From the NCBI RefSeq assembly GCF_000282635.1, contig NZ_AKIW01000079.1:1-55007 (forward strand): a stretch of 55,007 nt of DNA, given 5' to 3'. This document shows, piece by piece, positions 1 through 8,441 of this stretch. The notes under the pieces were generated by a model that saw nothing but the letters and a program-made list of their open reading frames with translations, was not told the DNA's origin and ran no database searches. A program made the position numbers and the translations under genes. Numbering within the stretch: the stretch's first letter is position 1; each line of letters begins with the position of its first letter. The DNA is from Variovorax sp. CF313 (lineage in GTDB: Bacteria; Pseudomonadota; Gammaproteobacteria; Burkholderiales; Burkholderiaceae_C).

Positions 1-485
<485 letters not shown>

Positions 486-521
486 GAACGCACTCCCTTT
501 GTTTTCTTGTCTTGCGTGATG

Positions 522-1226
522 TCAGCCGAAGGGGCGCCGTACGCCCCAACCGACAGGTGGTATTCGATTTCCCGGATGCATCGGGTCGGGGCCCCAGATC
601 GCCTGGTAGGTGTCGATGCAGCGCCCGCGCCTTTGCAACGCGGCGAAAGCACCGGCCAGCGCCAGCCACCAGGCGCCCAATGCCAGCGGCATCCAGCGCG
701 GTGCATCCGCCACCACGAAACCCAGCGCGATGACACCGATGGACGCGATCACCGCGAGCCAGCCGATGCCCTTGTGCGCGCGTTCGAAAAACAAGCGCCA
801 GCGCGTCATGTCGTAGTGGTCACCGCGCATCTGCCGATCGGTCGGTCCACCCTTGCTGCCGCGCAGCAGCGCACCGGCCACCTGCGCCCAGCCCGCAAGG
901 CACAACGCCCAGCCGGCCACCGCGTGGAGGCGCGCCAGCCCGGCGGCGCCCTGCGCGCCGCGCCATGCCAGCACCACGCCCACCGTCATCGCCAGCACCC
1001 CGCTCCACTGCAGCACGCGGTGCGCGTGCCACCAGAGGGGGTTGTCGAGCCGGCGCGGCCAGCCCTGCGACGGCATGACCTTGCAGAAGCGGGCCATCAA
1101 TGCGCCCAACGGCAGCAACAGGCCCCAGCCCAGCACCATGAGCCGCGCATGCCAAGAGGCCCAGGGCGTGATCTCGTGGGTGGGCGCGCCGCTCAACGGC
1201 GCGAGGAGCCAATCAAGCAGCGGCAT
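522..1226 (-). CDS. Cytochrome b561 domain-containing membrane protein
   Basis: A 234-residue protein with four to five hydrophobic segments resembling the eukaryotic-type cytochrome b561 / ferric-reductase-like fold. Histidines suited to bind heme occur in or beside the helices at about residues 26, 67, 69, 101 and 151. Such proteins pass electrons across a membrane; in bacteria they are often annotated only as b561-domain proteins. The start lies 3 bp after the stop of the sugar-binding protein gene, so the two are almost certainly co-transcribed. A redox membrane protein in a sugar importer operon suggests that import may be linked to periplasmic oxidation, but that is inference. Confidence 0.75.
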   Translation of the reverse strand: MPLLDWLLAPLSGAPTHEITPWASWHARLMVLGWGLLLPLGALMARFCKVMPSQGWPRRLDNPLWWHAHRVLQWSGVLAMTVGVVLAWRGAQGAAGLARLHAVAGWALCLAGWAQVAGALLRGSKGGPTDRQMRGDHYDMTRWRLFFERAHKGIGWLAVIASIGVIALGFVVADAPRWMPLALGAWWLALAGAFAALQRRGRCIDTYQAIWGPDPMHPGNRIPPVGWGVRRPFG

Positions 1227-1229
1227 GCG

Positions 1230-2342
1230 TCACTTGCCCCACACGGCCTTGTACTTGTCGCGATACCCGTTGTCCGGATCGAACACATTCTTCGGCCCGC
1301 CGTCCTTGCCCACGTTGCCCACGGTCACGAGGTGCACCCTGGGCACGTAGCCCGACCACTTCTCCTTGGCGAAGGCGCGGTTGAGTTCGTCGACAATCTG
1401 CCAGCCCTGCATGTTCAGCGGCTCGGGCACGGTGCCGGCCTGGAAGCGCTGCGTGCGGATGCGCTGGTACGCGGCCTCGGAGCCGTCGCCGGCCGACACC
1501 GCCTTTGGGTTGCCGTCGCCCTTCTTGCCGGCCGCCGTGAGCGACGGGCCCATGAAGTCGAAATACAGGTCGTTGATGGCCAGTGAGTGCGTCCACTTGT
1601 CGCCGAAGCGCTGCAACAGCGAGGTGGTGAGCTGCGGCATGCGAGTGGAGCTTTCGGCGATCGGGCTGTCCTCGAAGCTCAGCACGGTGCAGCCGCCGCA
1701 CTTCTTGATGACGGCCTCCATGGCGCGCGCCTTGTAGAGCGCAATCGCGTACTGCGAGTCGGTGAAGATCACCACGCCGGCCTTGCCGTTCGAATCGGCC
1801 ACCACCCACGAGGCGGCGACGTCGGCCACGTCGTCGGTCACCGTGGTCACGTTGGCGAAGAGGCCCGCCTTCTCGTTGGGGCCAGGCTGCTCGCCCGAGT
1901 GCCAGCCGACCAGCGGAATGCCCGACTTGGCCGCGCCCGAGAACGCGGCCTTCTGCTCGGTGGTGTCGAAGCCGCCGACCACGATGCCGGCCGGCTTGAC
2001 GGCCAACGCCTGGTTGAGCGCGGCGGTGCGGCCGCTCACAGTGCCCTGCCCGTCGATGACGCGCACCGTCCAGCCGATGGCGCGTGCCGCTTCTTCCACA
2101 CCCTTGCTGACACCGACGATGCCGCCGTTCTTCATGTCGCCCGCGACGAAGACGATGGTCTTGCCGGCGGCGGCCTTCGGGCCGGCCGTGGGGCCGTCCC
2201 ATTTCTCCTTGGTCATGGTCGCGACCTCGACCTTCTGTTTCGCCGCTGCGAGAAAGTCATCGGCCATCGCCTTGTGCGCCAGCGTGGCGGCGCACAGGGC
2301 CAGCACGGCGGCGGCCGCGCGTGCGTGAACACTCTTCTTCAT
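1230..2342 (-). CDS. Sugar ABC transporter substrate-binding protein (RbsB-like)
   Basis: A 370-residue periplasmic binding protein. It opens with a signal peptide (MKKSVHAR, then an Ala/Leu-rich core, cleavage near AMADD), followed by a type I periplasmic fold with alternating VFVAGD-, GIVVGGFD- and GVVIFTDS-type strands. The ATG at 2342 overlaps the permease stop in an ATGA, the usual arrangement of translationally coupled genes, and this fixes the start; the open frame continues further upstream but there runs antisense to nothing and across the permease in another frame. With the permease and two-domain ATPase it makes a CUT2-type importer. The ligand cannot be read from sequence; context (SMP-30 lactonase, gluconate-type operator) favours an aldose, aldonolactone or sugar acid. 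Confidence 0.9.
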   Translation of the reverse strand: MKKSVHARAAAAVLALCAATLAHKAMADDFLAAAKQKVEVATMTKEKWDGPTAGPKAAAGKTIVFVAGDMKNGGIVGVSKGVEEAARAIGWTVRVIDGQGTVSGRTAALNQALAVKPAGIVVGGFDTTEQKAAFSGAAKSGIPLVGWHSGEQPGPNEKAGLFANVTTVTDDVADVAASWVVADSNGKAGVVIFTDSQYAIALYKARAMEAVIKKCGGCTVLSFEDSPIAESSTRMPQLTTSLLQRFGDKWTHSLAINDLYFDFMGPSLTAAGKKGDGNPKAVSAGDGSEAAYQRIRTQRFQAGTVPEPLNMQGWQIVDELNRAFAKEKWSGYVPRVHLVTVGNVGKDGGPKNVFDPDNGYRDKYKAVWGK

Positions 2343-3436
2343 GCTTTGTCTCCGGTGGTTGTGATGGGAACGGGCTGCGCGTGGTCGAGCTGGCGCTCGG
2401 CGATGCGCCGCTTGATCGAGCGGTTGCGCCGCTGCTGCGCCCAGCCCGCGATGCCGATGGACACCAGCAGCGTCAGGCCGTTGAACAGCGGCTCCACATA
2501 GAAGGCGCCGCCGAACTGCTGGATGCCCGAGATGCCGATGGCAAGAATGGCCACGCCGACCAGCGTGCCCCACACGTTCACGCGGCCGGGCCGGATGGTG
2601 GTGGAGCCGAGGAAGGCGCCGACCAGCGCCGGCAGCAGGAATTCGAGCCCCACGCTCGCCTGCCCGATCTGCAACCGCGATGCGAGCAGCACGCCCGCGA
2701 AGCCCGACAGCAGCCCCGACGCGACGAACGCGCCCATCACATGCCTGCGCACCGAAATGCCGTTGAGCTGCGCCGCCTTCGGGTTCGCGCCGATCACGTA
2801 CAGCGCGCGGCCCAGCGGCGTGAATTCGGTGACCACCCACAGCGTGAGGCTCACCGCGAGCACGTAGAACGCGCCCACCGGCAGCCCCAGCAGGTTGCCA
2901 CCCGCGATGCCGACGAAACCATCGGGCAGTTCGCCCACCACCTGCCGACCGCCGCTGTGCCACATGGCCACCGCGTAGATCACGGTGCCGGTGCCCAGCG
3001 TGGCGATGAACGAATCGATCTGCGCGAGCTCGACCAAGAGCCCGTTGAGCACGCCGAACAGCGCAGCGCACAGCAGCACGACGAGCACCGCCGCCGGCCA
3101 CGGCAGGCCGAGCTGCGTCTGCAGGCTGATCGCGAGGATGTGCCACAGCACGATGCCGTAGCCCACCGTGAGATCGATCTTGCCGGTGATCATCGGGATG
3201 GTCGCGGCCAGCGCCAGCAGCGCGATCACCGACTTGTCGGCCAGGATCGCGCGCAGGTTGAACAGCGTCGGGAAGGTGTCGGGCAGCAGCAGCGAGAACA
3301 GCAGCGCCAGCGCCACCATCAGCACCACCAGCCCGTAGACCGGCATCGCGCGGCCGATGCCCTGCGCGAGGGAGATGGCCTCGCCGTCGAGGGACTTGTC
3401 GGGCTCCAGCGCCGTGGACTTGATCGAACTGCTCAT
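2339..3436 (-). CDS. Sugar ABC transporter permease (RbsC-like, CUT2)
   Basis: A 365-residue inner-membrane protein with about ten hydrophobic segments and the RbsC/branched-chain-permease signature region NGLLVELAQIDSFIATLGT, which is characteristic of CUT2 sugar permeases. It would form the homodimeric channel for the binding protein and ATPase encoded beside it. The ATG overlaps the ATPase stop, and its own stop overlaps the next start, each by 4 bp (ATGA), so the three importer genes are translationally coupled. Length is normal for the family after allowing for a 40-residue cytoplasmic N-terminus. Confidence 0.92.
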   Translation of the reverse strand: MSSSIKSTALEPDKSLDGEAISLAQGIGRAMPVYGLVVLMVALALLFSLLLPDTFPTLFNLRAILADKSVIALLALAATIPMITGKIDLTVGYGIVLWHILAISLQTQLGLPWPAAVLVVLLCAALFGVLNGLLVELAQIDSFIATLGTGTVIYAVAMWHSGGRQVVGELPDGFVGIAGGNLLGLPVGAFYVLAVSLTLWVVTEFTPLGRALYVIGANPKAAQLNGISVRRHVMGAFVASGLLSGFAGVLLASRLQIGQASVGLEFLLPALVGAFLGSTTIRPGRVNVWGTLVGVAILAIGISGIQQFGGAFYVEPLFNGLTLLVSIGIAGWAQQRRNRSIKRRIAERQLDHAQPVPITTTGDKA

Positions 3437-4953
3437 GCTGATATTTCCTCGCGCGTTGCCGCGCCTGCTGCCAATGCCAGGAGTCTTTCAACCGTGATCG
3501 CCTCGCCCGTGAGTTCGGCGGCGATCAGGCCGTCGCGGAACACGAGCACGCGCGTGCACACGGTCGCGATTTCCTCGAAGTCGGTGGAGACGACGACCAG
3601 CGCCGTGCCGGCCTCGGCGCGCTCGCGCAGCACGCCGTAGATCTGCCGCTTGGCGCCGACGTCCACGCCGGCGGTGGGCTCCTCGAGCACCACCAGCGGC
3701 TTGTCGAGATGGAACCAGCGCGCCAGCACCACCTTCTGCTGGTTGCCGCCGGAGAGCTGCTGCACTTCGGCCGAAGGCGCGGGTGGGTTGATGTCGAAGC
3801 GCTGGATGAGCGAGAGCGCGTGGCCGTTCTCGCGGCGCGGGCGGTCGAAGGCCAGGCCGCGGTCGCCGTGCAGCGCCGCGTTGGGGAAGAGATTCTCGAG
3901 CACAGTCATCGAGCCGGCGAGGTTTTCCTCGAGACGTTCACCCGCGACGTAGGCCACGCCCGCTCGAATGGCGTCGGCCGGGCAAGTGAAATCGCATGCA
4001 TTGCCGAGCAGCTGCATGCGGCCGGCCGACAACGGCTCGCGGCCGAAGATCGCGCGGCTGATCGCCTCGTGGCCCGCACCGCGCAGGCCGACGAGGCCCA
4101 GCACCTCGCCGCGGTGCACCGCCAAGCTCAGCGGGCCGGCGTTGCCGCTGGCCGCACCGTCGAGCTGCAGCACGGGCTCGCGCCGCGCCGGGGCCTTCGC
4201 CTTCTGCACCGAAGCCGACAGCGCCTTGCCCACGATGAGCCCGACGAGCTCGCCTTCGTTCGTCTGCGTCGTGGTCTTCACGGCCACCAGCTTGCCGTCG
4301 CGCATCACGGCCGCGCGGTCTGAAATCGCCATCACCTCGTCGAGCCGGTGCGACACGTACAGCATCGCCATGCCCTGGCGGCGCAGTTCGCGCAGCACGC
4401 CGAACATGCGCTCCACGTCGCTCATCGGCAGGCTGGCCGAGGGCTCGTCGAGCACCAGCAGCCGCGCCTTTACTTCGAGCGCGCGCCCGATGGCGAGCAG
4501 CGATTTCTCGGCGCGCGTGAGCGAGAACACGCGGCGGCCGGGGTCGATGTCGCAACCCACGCGCGCCATCACGCGGCGCGCGGTGTCGTTCGCGGCCGAC
4601 CAGTCGATGAGCCCGAAGCGGCGCGGGTAGCCTGTGCCCAGGCCCACGTTCTCGGCGACCGTCATCCATTCAACGAGGCCGAGGTCCTGGTGGATGAAGG
4701 CCACGGGCTGCTCGCGCCGGTCGCTGCGCCGCCAGTCGGCCTGCGGCTTGCCGTCGAAAAGAATCTCGCCCTGGTCGGCGGGATGGATGCCGGCGAGCAG
4801 CTTGATGAGCGTCGACTTGCCCGCGCCGTTCTCGCCGAGCAGCGCGAGGATTTCTCCGGCGCGCACGTCGAGCGTGACGCTGTCGACGGCCTGCGTGCCG
4901 CCGAAGCGCTTGCTGATCGACTGGAACTGCAGCAGTGGAGAAGCGGTGCTCAT
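3433..4953 (-). CDS. Sugar ABC transporter ATP-binding protein (RbsA/MglA-like, two ATPase domains)
   Basis: A 506-residue protein with two tandem ATPase domains, as in RbsA, MglA and XylG. The first domain has Walker A GENGAGKST (residues 40-48), a non-canonical signature SLTRAEK (144-150) and Walker B LLVLDE (165-170). The second has the degenerate Walker A region GLRGAGHE and a canonical LSGGNQQK signature, so catalytic competence is split between the halves as usual in this family. I chose the ATG at 4953 because it overlaps the stop of the SMP-30 gene by 4 bp; a start at 5010 would run into that gene. It powers the CUT2 importer of this operon. Confidence 0.93.
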   Translation of the reverse strand: MSTASPLLQFQSISKRFGGTQAVDSVTLDVRAGEILALLGENGAGKSTLIKLLAGIHPADQGEILFDGKPQADWRRSDRREQPVAFIHQDLGLVEWMTVAENVGLGTGYPRRFGLIDWSAANDTARRVMARVGCDIDPGRRVFSLTRAEKSLLAIGRALEVKARLLVLDEPSASLPMSDVERMFGVLRELRRQGMAMLYVSHRLDEVMAISDRAAVMRDGKLVAVKTTTQTNEGELVGLIVGKALSASVQKAKAPARREPVLQLDGAASGNAGPLSLAVHRGEVLGLVGLRGAGHEAISRAIFGREPLSAGRMQLLGNACDFTCPADAIRAGVAYVAGERLEENLAGSMTVLENLFPNAALHGDRGLAFDRPRRENGHALSLIQRFDINPPAPSAEVQQLSGGNQQKVVLARWFHLDKPLVVLEEPTAGVDVGAKRQIYGVLRERAEAGTALVVVSTDFEEIATVCTRVLVFRDGLIAAELTGEAITVERLLALAAGAATREEISA

Positions 4954-5873
4954 GCGCCGGCCGCCCCGCGAGTGTTCAGGCGGATGCGGTAGAGCGAGGT
5001 CGAGGCGCACACGTAGAGCTCGTTGCCGTCGCTGCCGCCAAAGGTCAGGTTGCCCACCTTCTCCGGCAACGCGATGCGCGCCATGCGCGTGCCGTCGGGG
5101 TGGTAGACCTGCACGCTGTCGGCGCTGCTCGTGTAGACGAAGCCGTGCACGTCGACGCGAAAGCCGTCCGCGAGCCCCGGATCCACGACCGCGAACACGC
5201 GGGGGTTCGCAAGGTCCTGCCCGCCGATCACGTCGAAGGCGACGATGTGGTGGTGCCCCGAACCGTCGGTGCGCAACGCGGCCGACGTGTCGCTCACGTA
5301 GAGCAGGCTTTCGTCGGGCGAGAAGGCCAGGCCATTGGGCTCCTCGATGAAGTCGCTCACCGAGCGCAGCGCGCCGCTCGCGGGATCGAAGCGGAACACG
5401 TGGTTGCGGCCCAACTCGCTTTGTGCCTTGTGCCCTTCATGGTCGGACACGATGCCGTACGGCGGATCGGTGAACCAGATGCTGCCGTCGCGCTTCACGA
5501 CGATGTCGTTGGGCGAGTTGAGGCGGCGGCCCTGGTAGCGGTCGACCACGACCTCGTCGTCCAGAGGCAGCAGCCCCGAGCCGAAGCGCGTGCGCACGAT
5601 GGCACGCCGGCCGTGCGAGCAGTGCAGCAGGGAGCCATCGGCTTCGCGCGTGTGGCCGTTGGTGAACTCCACGCCCTCGCGCCACACGCTCATGCCGGCC
5701 TCGGCATGCCAGCGCAGCATGCGGTTGTTGGGGATGTCGCTCCACAGCACCGCACTGTCTTCGCGCATCCACACCGGGCCTTCGCTCCAGGCAGCGCCGG
5801 TGCACAGGCATTCGAGCGGGCCGGCATCGCGGGCGACGGAGGCAAAACGGGAGTCGAAGACTTCGATGGTCAT
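4950..5873 (-). CDS. SMP-30/gluconolactonase family protein
   Basis: A 307-residue six-bladed beta-propeller of the SMP-30/gluconolactonase/LRE family. Recognisable pieces are EGPVW near residue 31, LNSPNDIVVKRDGSIWFTDP in the middle (Asn and Asp of the metal site) and EPNGLAFSPDE after it. Members hydrolyse aldonolactones to aldonic acids with a divalent cation. The ATG at 5873 (MTIEVFD) is preferred over the open frame's upstream start at 5954, which would put coding sequence across the operator at 5924. It is the first gene of the leftward importer operon and overlaps the ATPase by 4 bp, which suggests that the imported compound is a lactone or yields one. Confidence 0.88.
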   Translation of the reverse strand: MTIEVFDSRFASVARDAGPLECLCTGAAWSEGPVWMREDSAVLWSDIPNNRMLRWHAEAGMSVWREGVEFTNGHTREADGSLLHCSHGRRAIVRTRFGSGLLPLDDEVVVDRYQGRRLNSPNDIVVKRDGSIWFTDPPYGIVSDHEGHKAQSELGRNHVFRFDPASGALRSVSDFIEEPNGLAFSPDESLLYVSDTSAALRTDGSGHHHIVAFDVIGGQDLANPRVFAVVDPGLADGFRVDVHGFVYTSSADSVQVYHPDGTRMARIALPEKVGNLTFGGSDGNELYVCASTSLYRIRLNTRGAAGA

Positions 5874-5923
5874 GGCCACAGCGCTGGTCCCTGAAGTTGG
5901 GGTTCGCAGTGTGCACTCGAAAA

Positions 5924-5935
5924 GATACCGGTAAC
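5924..5935. promoter_or_regulatory. LacI-family operator, site 1 (GATACCGGTAAC)
   Basis: GATACCGGTAAC, a quasi-palindrome centred on CCGG, lies 51 bp upstream of the SMP-30 start in the divergent region with the LacI gene. The same 13 bases (with a leading A) recur twice in the promoter region near 20.4 kb. It resembles the ACCGGT-centred operators of gluconate-type LacI regulators such as GntR. Confidence 0.75.
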
Positions 5936-6029
5936 CTAGGTCTTTCCCGTACACCTATTGCGCCATCTTTCATTCTTATGGAATCGCAATTCGCTGTATT
6001 CTTTATGCATCGAACTCGGCGAATCAAAG

Positions 6030-6049
6030 GTTATCGGTATCAGATACCG
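6030..6049. promoter_or_regulatory. LacI-family operator, site 2 (composite)
   Basis: GTTATCGGTATC at 6030-6041 is the reverse complement of site 1 with one change. It overlaps a perfect odd palindrome, CGGTATC-A-GATACCG (6035-6049), so three half-sites are packed together. It sits just upstream of the likely regulator start and suggests autoregulation. Confidence 0.6.
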
Positions 6050-6099
6050 TGTCGCATATCCTCGAACCCGCATTTCCGAGAGAGAGAAAGAAGAAGCCC

Positions 6100-7158
6100 T
6101 TGCCCTCAAACAAAGCCGCCACCGCCCCCCTCGCCCGTCCTGCGACGATGGCCGACGTGGCCGCGCGCGTCGGCGTATCGAAGATGACGGTGTCGCGCGC
6201 GCTCAACCGGGGCGCGAGCAGCGACCGCGTGACCTCCGAGGCGCTGCGCCAGCGCATCCTGCAGGCCTGCGAGGAAATGGGCTACGTCATCGACCAGACG
6301 GCGCGCACCTTCTCCAGCAAGCGCTCGGGCTTCATCGCGGTGCTGATCCCCTCGCTCAACAACTCCAACTTTTCGGAAACCGCGCAGGGCATCACCGCGG
6401 CCGTCGAAGCGCGCGGCATCCAGGTGCTGCTGGGCTACACCGACTACCGCGTGGAAACCGAAGAGCGCCTGCTGCGCGCCATGCTCGCGCGCCGGCCAGA
6501 GGGCGTGATCCTCACGGGCGGCTCGCACACGCCCGCCGCACGCGCGATGCTGCAGGCCGCCGGTGTGCCAGTGGTCGAGACCTGGGACCTGCCCGCCACG
6601 CCCATCGAGCACACGGTCGGCTTCTCGAACGCAGAGGCCGCGGCCTCGATGGTGCGGCATCTGCACGGCAAAGGCTACCGGCGCATCGCCTTCATCGGCG
6701 GCACCTCGAACCGCGACACGCGCGGCGCCGACCGCCAGCGCGGCTATGCGCAGGCGATCCGCGAACTGGGTCTGCCCGACGGCCACGTCATCAGCTTCGG
6801 CCAGCCGCCCATTTCGATGGCGCAAGGCGGCGAGGCGGTGGCGCAGCTGATCCGGCAATGGCCCGACGTGGATGCGGTGATCTGCGTGTCCGACCTCTCG
6901 GCCTTCGGCGCACTCATGGAATGCCAGCGCCGCGGCTGGGACGTGCCGGGCCGCATCGCGATCGCGGGCTTCGGCGACTTCGAGGTGGCACGCGCCTGCC
7001 ACCCGCGCATCACCACCGTGGCAGTGGATTGCGTGGGTATCGGCAAGGCGGCCGGAGAGCTGCTGCTGCGCGTGATCGACGGCACGCGCGAAGGGCATCG
7101 GCCGCCTGCGGAGACGGTGCTGATTCCGTTCCACATCGAGCAGCGGGAGAGTTCGTAG
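6100..7158 (+). CDS. LacI family transcriptional regulator (gluconate-type)
   Basis: A LacI/GalR repressor of about 352 residues. The helix-turn-helix MADVAARVGVSKMTVSRALN lies near the N-terminus, then comes a hinge and a type I periplasmic-like effector domain (GFIAVLIPSL, AFIGG, GFGDFEVA). I prefer the TTG at 6100 because a purine-rich AGAGAAAGAAG precedes it; a GTG at 6049 is also open but would start inside the operator, and the ATG at 6148 would begin directly at the helix-turn-helix. It diverges from the importer operon, with two operator-like sites between them. Because the same operator occurs at the sugar-acid dehydrogenase cluster near 20.4 kb, this protein probably controls both loci, with a sugar acid or its derivative as inducer. 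Confidence 0.9.
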   Translation: MPSNKAATAPLARPATMADVAARVGVSKMTVSRALNRGASSDRVTSEALRQRILQACEEMGYVIDQTARTFSSKRSGFIAVLIPSLNNSNFSETAQGITAAVEARGIQVLLGYTDYRVETEERLLRAMLARRPEGVILTGGSHTPAARAMLQAAGVPVVETWDLPATPIEHTVGFSNAEAAASMVRHLHGKGYRRIAFIGGTSNRDTRGADRQRGYAQAIRELGLPDGHVISFGQPPISMAQGGEAVAQLIRQWPDVDAVICVSDLSAFGALMECQRRGWDVPGRIAIAGFGDFEVARACHPRITTVAVDCVGIGKAAGELLLRVIDGTREGHRPPAETVLIPFHIEQRESS

Positions 7159-7162
7159 GTCC

Positions 7163-7279
7163 ATGCCGGATTGGCTTTCGCTTCAACATGCCTACGGCGA
7201 TGCGGCCGATGTGCCGGCCCTGCTCACGCCACGGCTTCCACTTGCGCCCGCCCGCGTAGCGTTGAGTTTGGAAGAATGA
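7163..7279 (+). pseudogene. N-terminal remnant resembling a HEAT-like hypothetical protein
   Basis: A 38-codon frame starting 5 bp after the LacI stop encodes DWLSLQHAYGDAADVP near its start and then quickly degenerates. From memory this string matches the opening of a family of HEAT-repeat-like hypothetical proteins, which are far longer. It looks like a truncated gene start next to other fragments. The assignment rests on one short match, so it is tentative. Confidence 0.3.
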
Positions 7280-7349
7280 GCGCCTGATCGGGGCAGCTCG
7301 GGCGCGGGCTGGCTGCCCCCGCTTTCCTGCGGGCGCACGGCGGAGCACG

Positions 7350-7592
7350 GTGAGGCAGCTACCATCGCCGAAAAATCAGGAGACGCTGCTGATCTGCATC
7401 GACCTGCTGGCCGCCATGGATGCCTGGGTCGAGAGGGGCACGGCGCCCGACCAGCTGGTCGCCACCCAGTCGGCGGCAGACGGCACCACCGCCATCGCCA
7501 GGCGCCCGGTCTGCGAGTTTCCGAAGTTCCCGCGCTACAACGGCACGGGCGACCCGAACAAGGCCGAGAGCTTTACCTGCTCTGCAACCTGA
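7350..7592 (+). pseudogene. C-terminal remnant of a tannase/feruloyl esterase family gene
   Basis: An 80-codon frame that matches only the last part of the tannase/feruloyl esterase family: DLLAAMDAWVERGTAPDQLV, then RPVCEFPKFPRYNGTGDP and an ending ESFTC. The complete family member at 33888-35606 ends in the same pattern (LLDPLDRWVSTGAAPADALV; RPMCRYPAYPHYTGGD; SSYQC), which supports the call. The serine of the catalytic site and nine-tenths of the protein are missing, and the sequence before about 7390 does not resemble the family. A broken gene end, not expressed as an enzyme. Confidence 0.75.
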
Positions 7593-7602
7593 GGCCGGTC
7601 TT

Positions 7603-7725
7603 CTAGCCGTTCAGTACGAGAGACCCCTCCGGATACTGCCCGCACATGAATTCGACAAACGCGCGAACCTTCGGCGCGGGAAGTCGTCGCGATGTATGCA
7701 GGACCCAGAGCGCGACCTCCACGCC
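7603..7725 (-). pseudogene. C-terminal remnant of a LysR family regulator
   Basis: Read leftward, this stretch encodes GVEVALWVLHTSRRLPAPKV followed by RAFVEFM and ends at a TAG (complement at 7603-7605). That is the end of a LysR effector-binding domain (W-x-L-x-x-S-R-R-x-x-P-x-K-x-R-x-F-V-x-F). Similarity stops at about 7725, exactly where similarity to an NmrA protein begins on the other strand. The helix-turn-helix part is gone. Confidence 0.7.
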
Positions 7726-7726
7726 C

Positions 7727-8236
7727 GAAATCGAGAGCCTCGACATTCCGGCGACCATCCTTCGCCCCGCCTACTTCATGCAGAACGAGCGCATGGTCCA
7801 GCAGGTGATCCAGGGTTACGGCGTCTACCCGGTGCCGATCGGCTCGGCGGGCGTCGCGATGATCGATGCGCGAGACATCGCGGACGTCGCTGTCGCCGAA
7901 CTGCTGCGCCGCGACCGCGCACCCGTGCCGCTGCCACGTGCGACGCTGGAGCTGGTCGGGCCCGAGCGGCTGACCGGAGCGTCGGTGGTCAGGATCTGGA
8001 GTGCCGCGCTCGGTCGCGAGGTGACTTACGGCGGAGACGACGTGGCGGCCTTCGAAGGACAGATGGCCTCGATGGCGCCGTCCTGGCTTGCCTACGACAT
8101 GCGCTTGATGATGGCGGGGATTCAGAAGTTCGGCATGCATGGCGCGGACGGCGCAGCGGATCGCCTGCAGGCCATGCTCGGTCGTCCTCTGCGCAAATAC
8201 ACCGACTTCGTCAAGCAGGCCATTGCCGCGTCGTAG
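7727..8236 (+). pseudogene. NmrA-family NAD(P)-binding protein, N-terminally truncated
   Basis: About 170 codons match the C-terminal half of NmrA/HSCARG-type proteins: EIESLDIPATILRPAYFMQN, then IDARDIADVAVAELL, VVRIWSAALGREVTYGGDD and the C-terminal FVKQAIAAS. The N-terminal Rossmann motif that binds NAD(P) is absent. A frame is open from an ATG at 7646, but codons 7646-7726 belong to the antisense LysR remnant and do not look like this family. Immediately after the stop, the same frame reads DPVGNLWGIEE, which may be the tail of another (VOC-type) gene. Confidence 0.7.
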
Positions 8237-8441
8237 CCCGGCTTCGACCCGGTCGGAAACCTGTGGGGCATCGAAGAAGGCCAGACGAAAAGAACAGGAA
8301 GGTGGCGAACATGTTTCATGGTGGATGAGGCTCCGCAAGCGACTCTCAAGAAACGATCAAGCCTTGCATCATGGTCCGGCCATGAGGCGACGTTCGATGC
8401 CTCCCGTCAGTTCGCCAGGAAGCGGACCTTACAGATCACAC

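Noticed and set aside
1230..3491. A 753-codon frame spanning the binding protein and permease
   Set aside because: Only its last 370 codons encode the binding protein. The first half is an out-of-frame shadow of the permease with an Arg/Ala-rich product.
4500..4530. Odd signature SLTRAEK in the first domain of the RbsA-type ATPase
   Set aside because: Variant signatures in one half are normal in this two-domain family, and a subgroup with a similar wording exists. No sign of inactivation.
7317..7332. CCCGC/GCGGG hairpin after LacI as a terminator
   Set aside because: The stem is only 5 bp and no T run follows.
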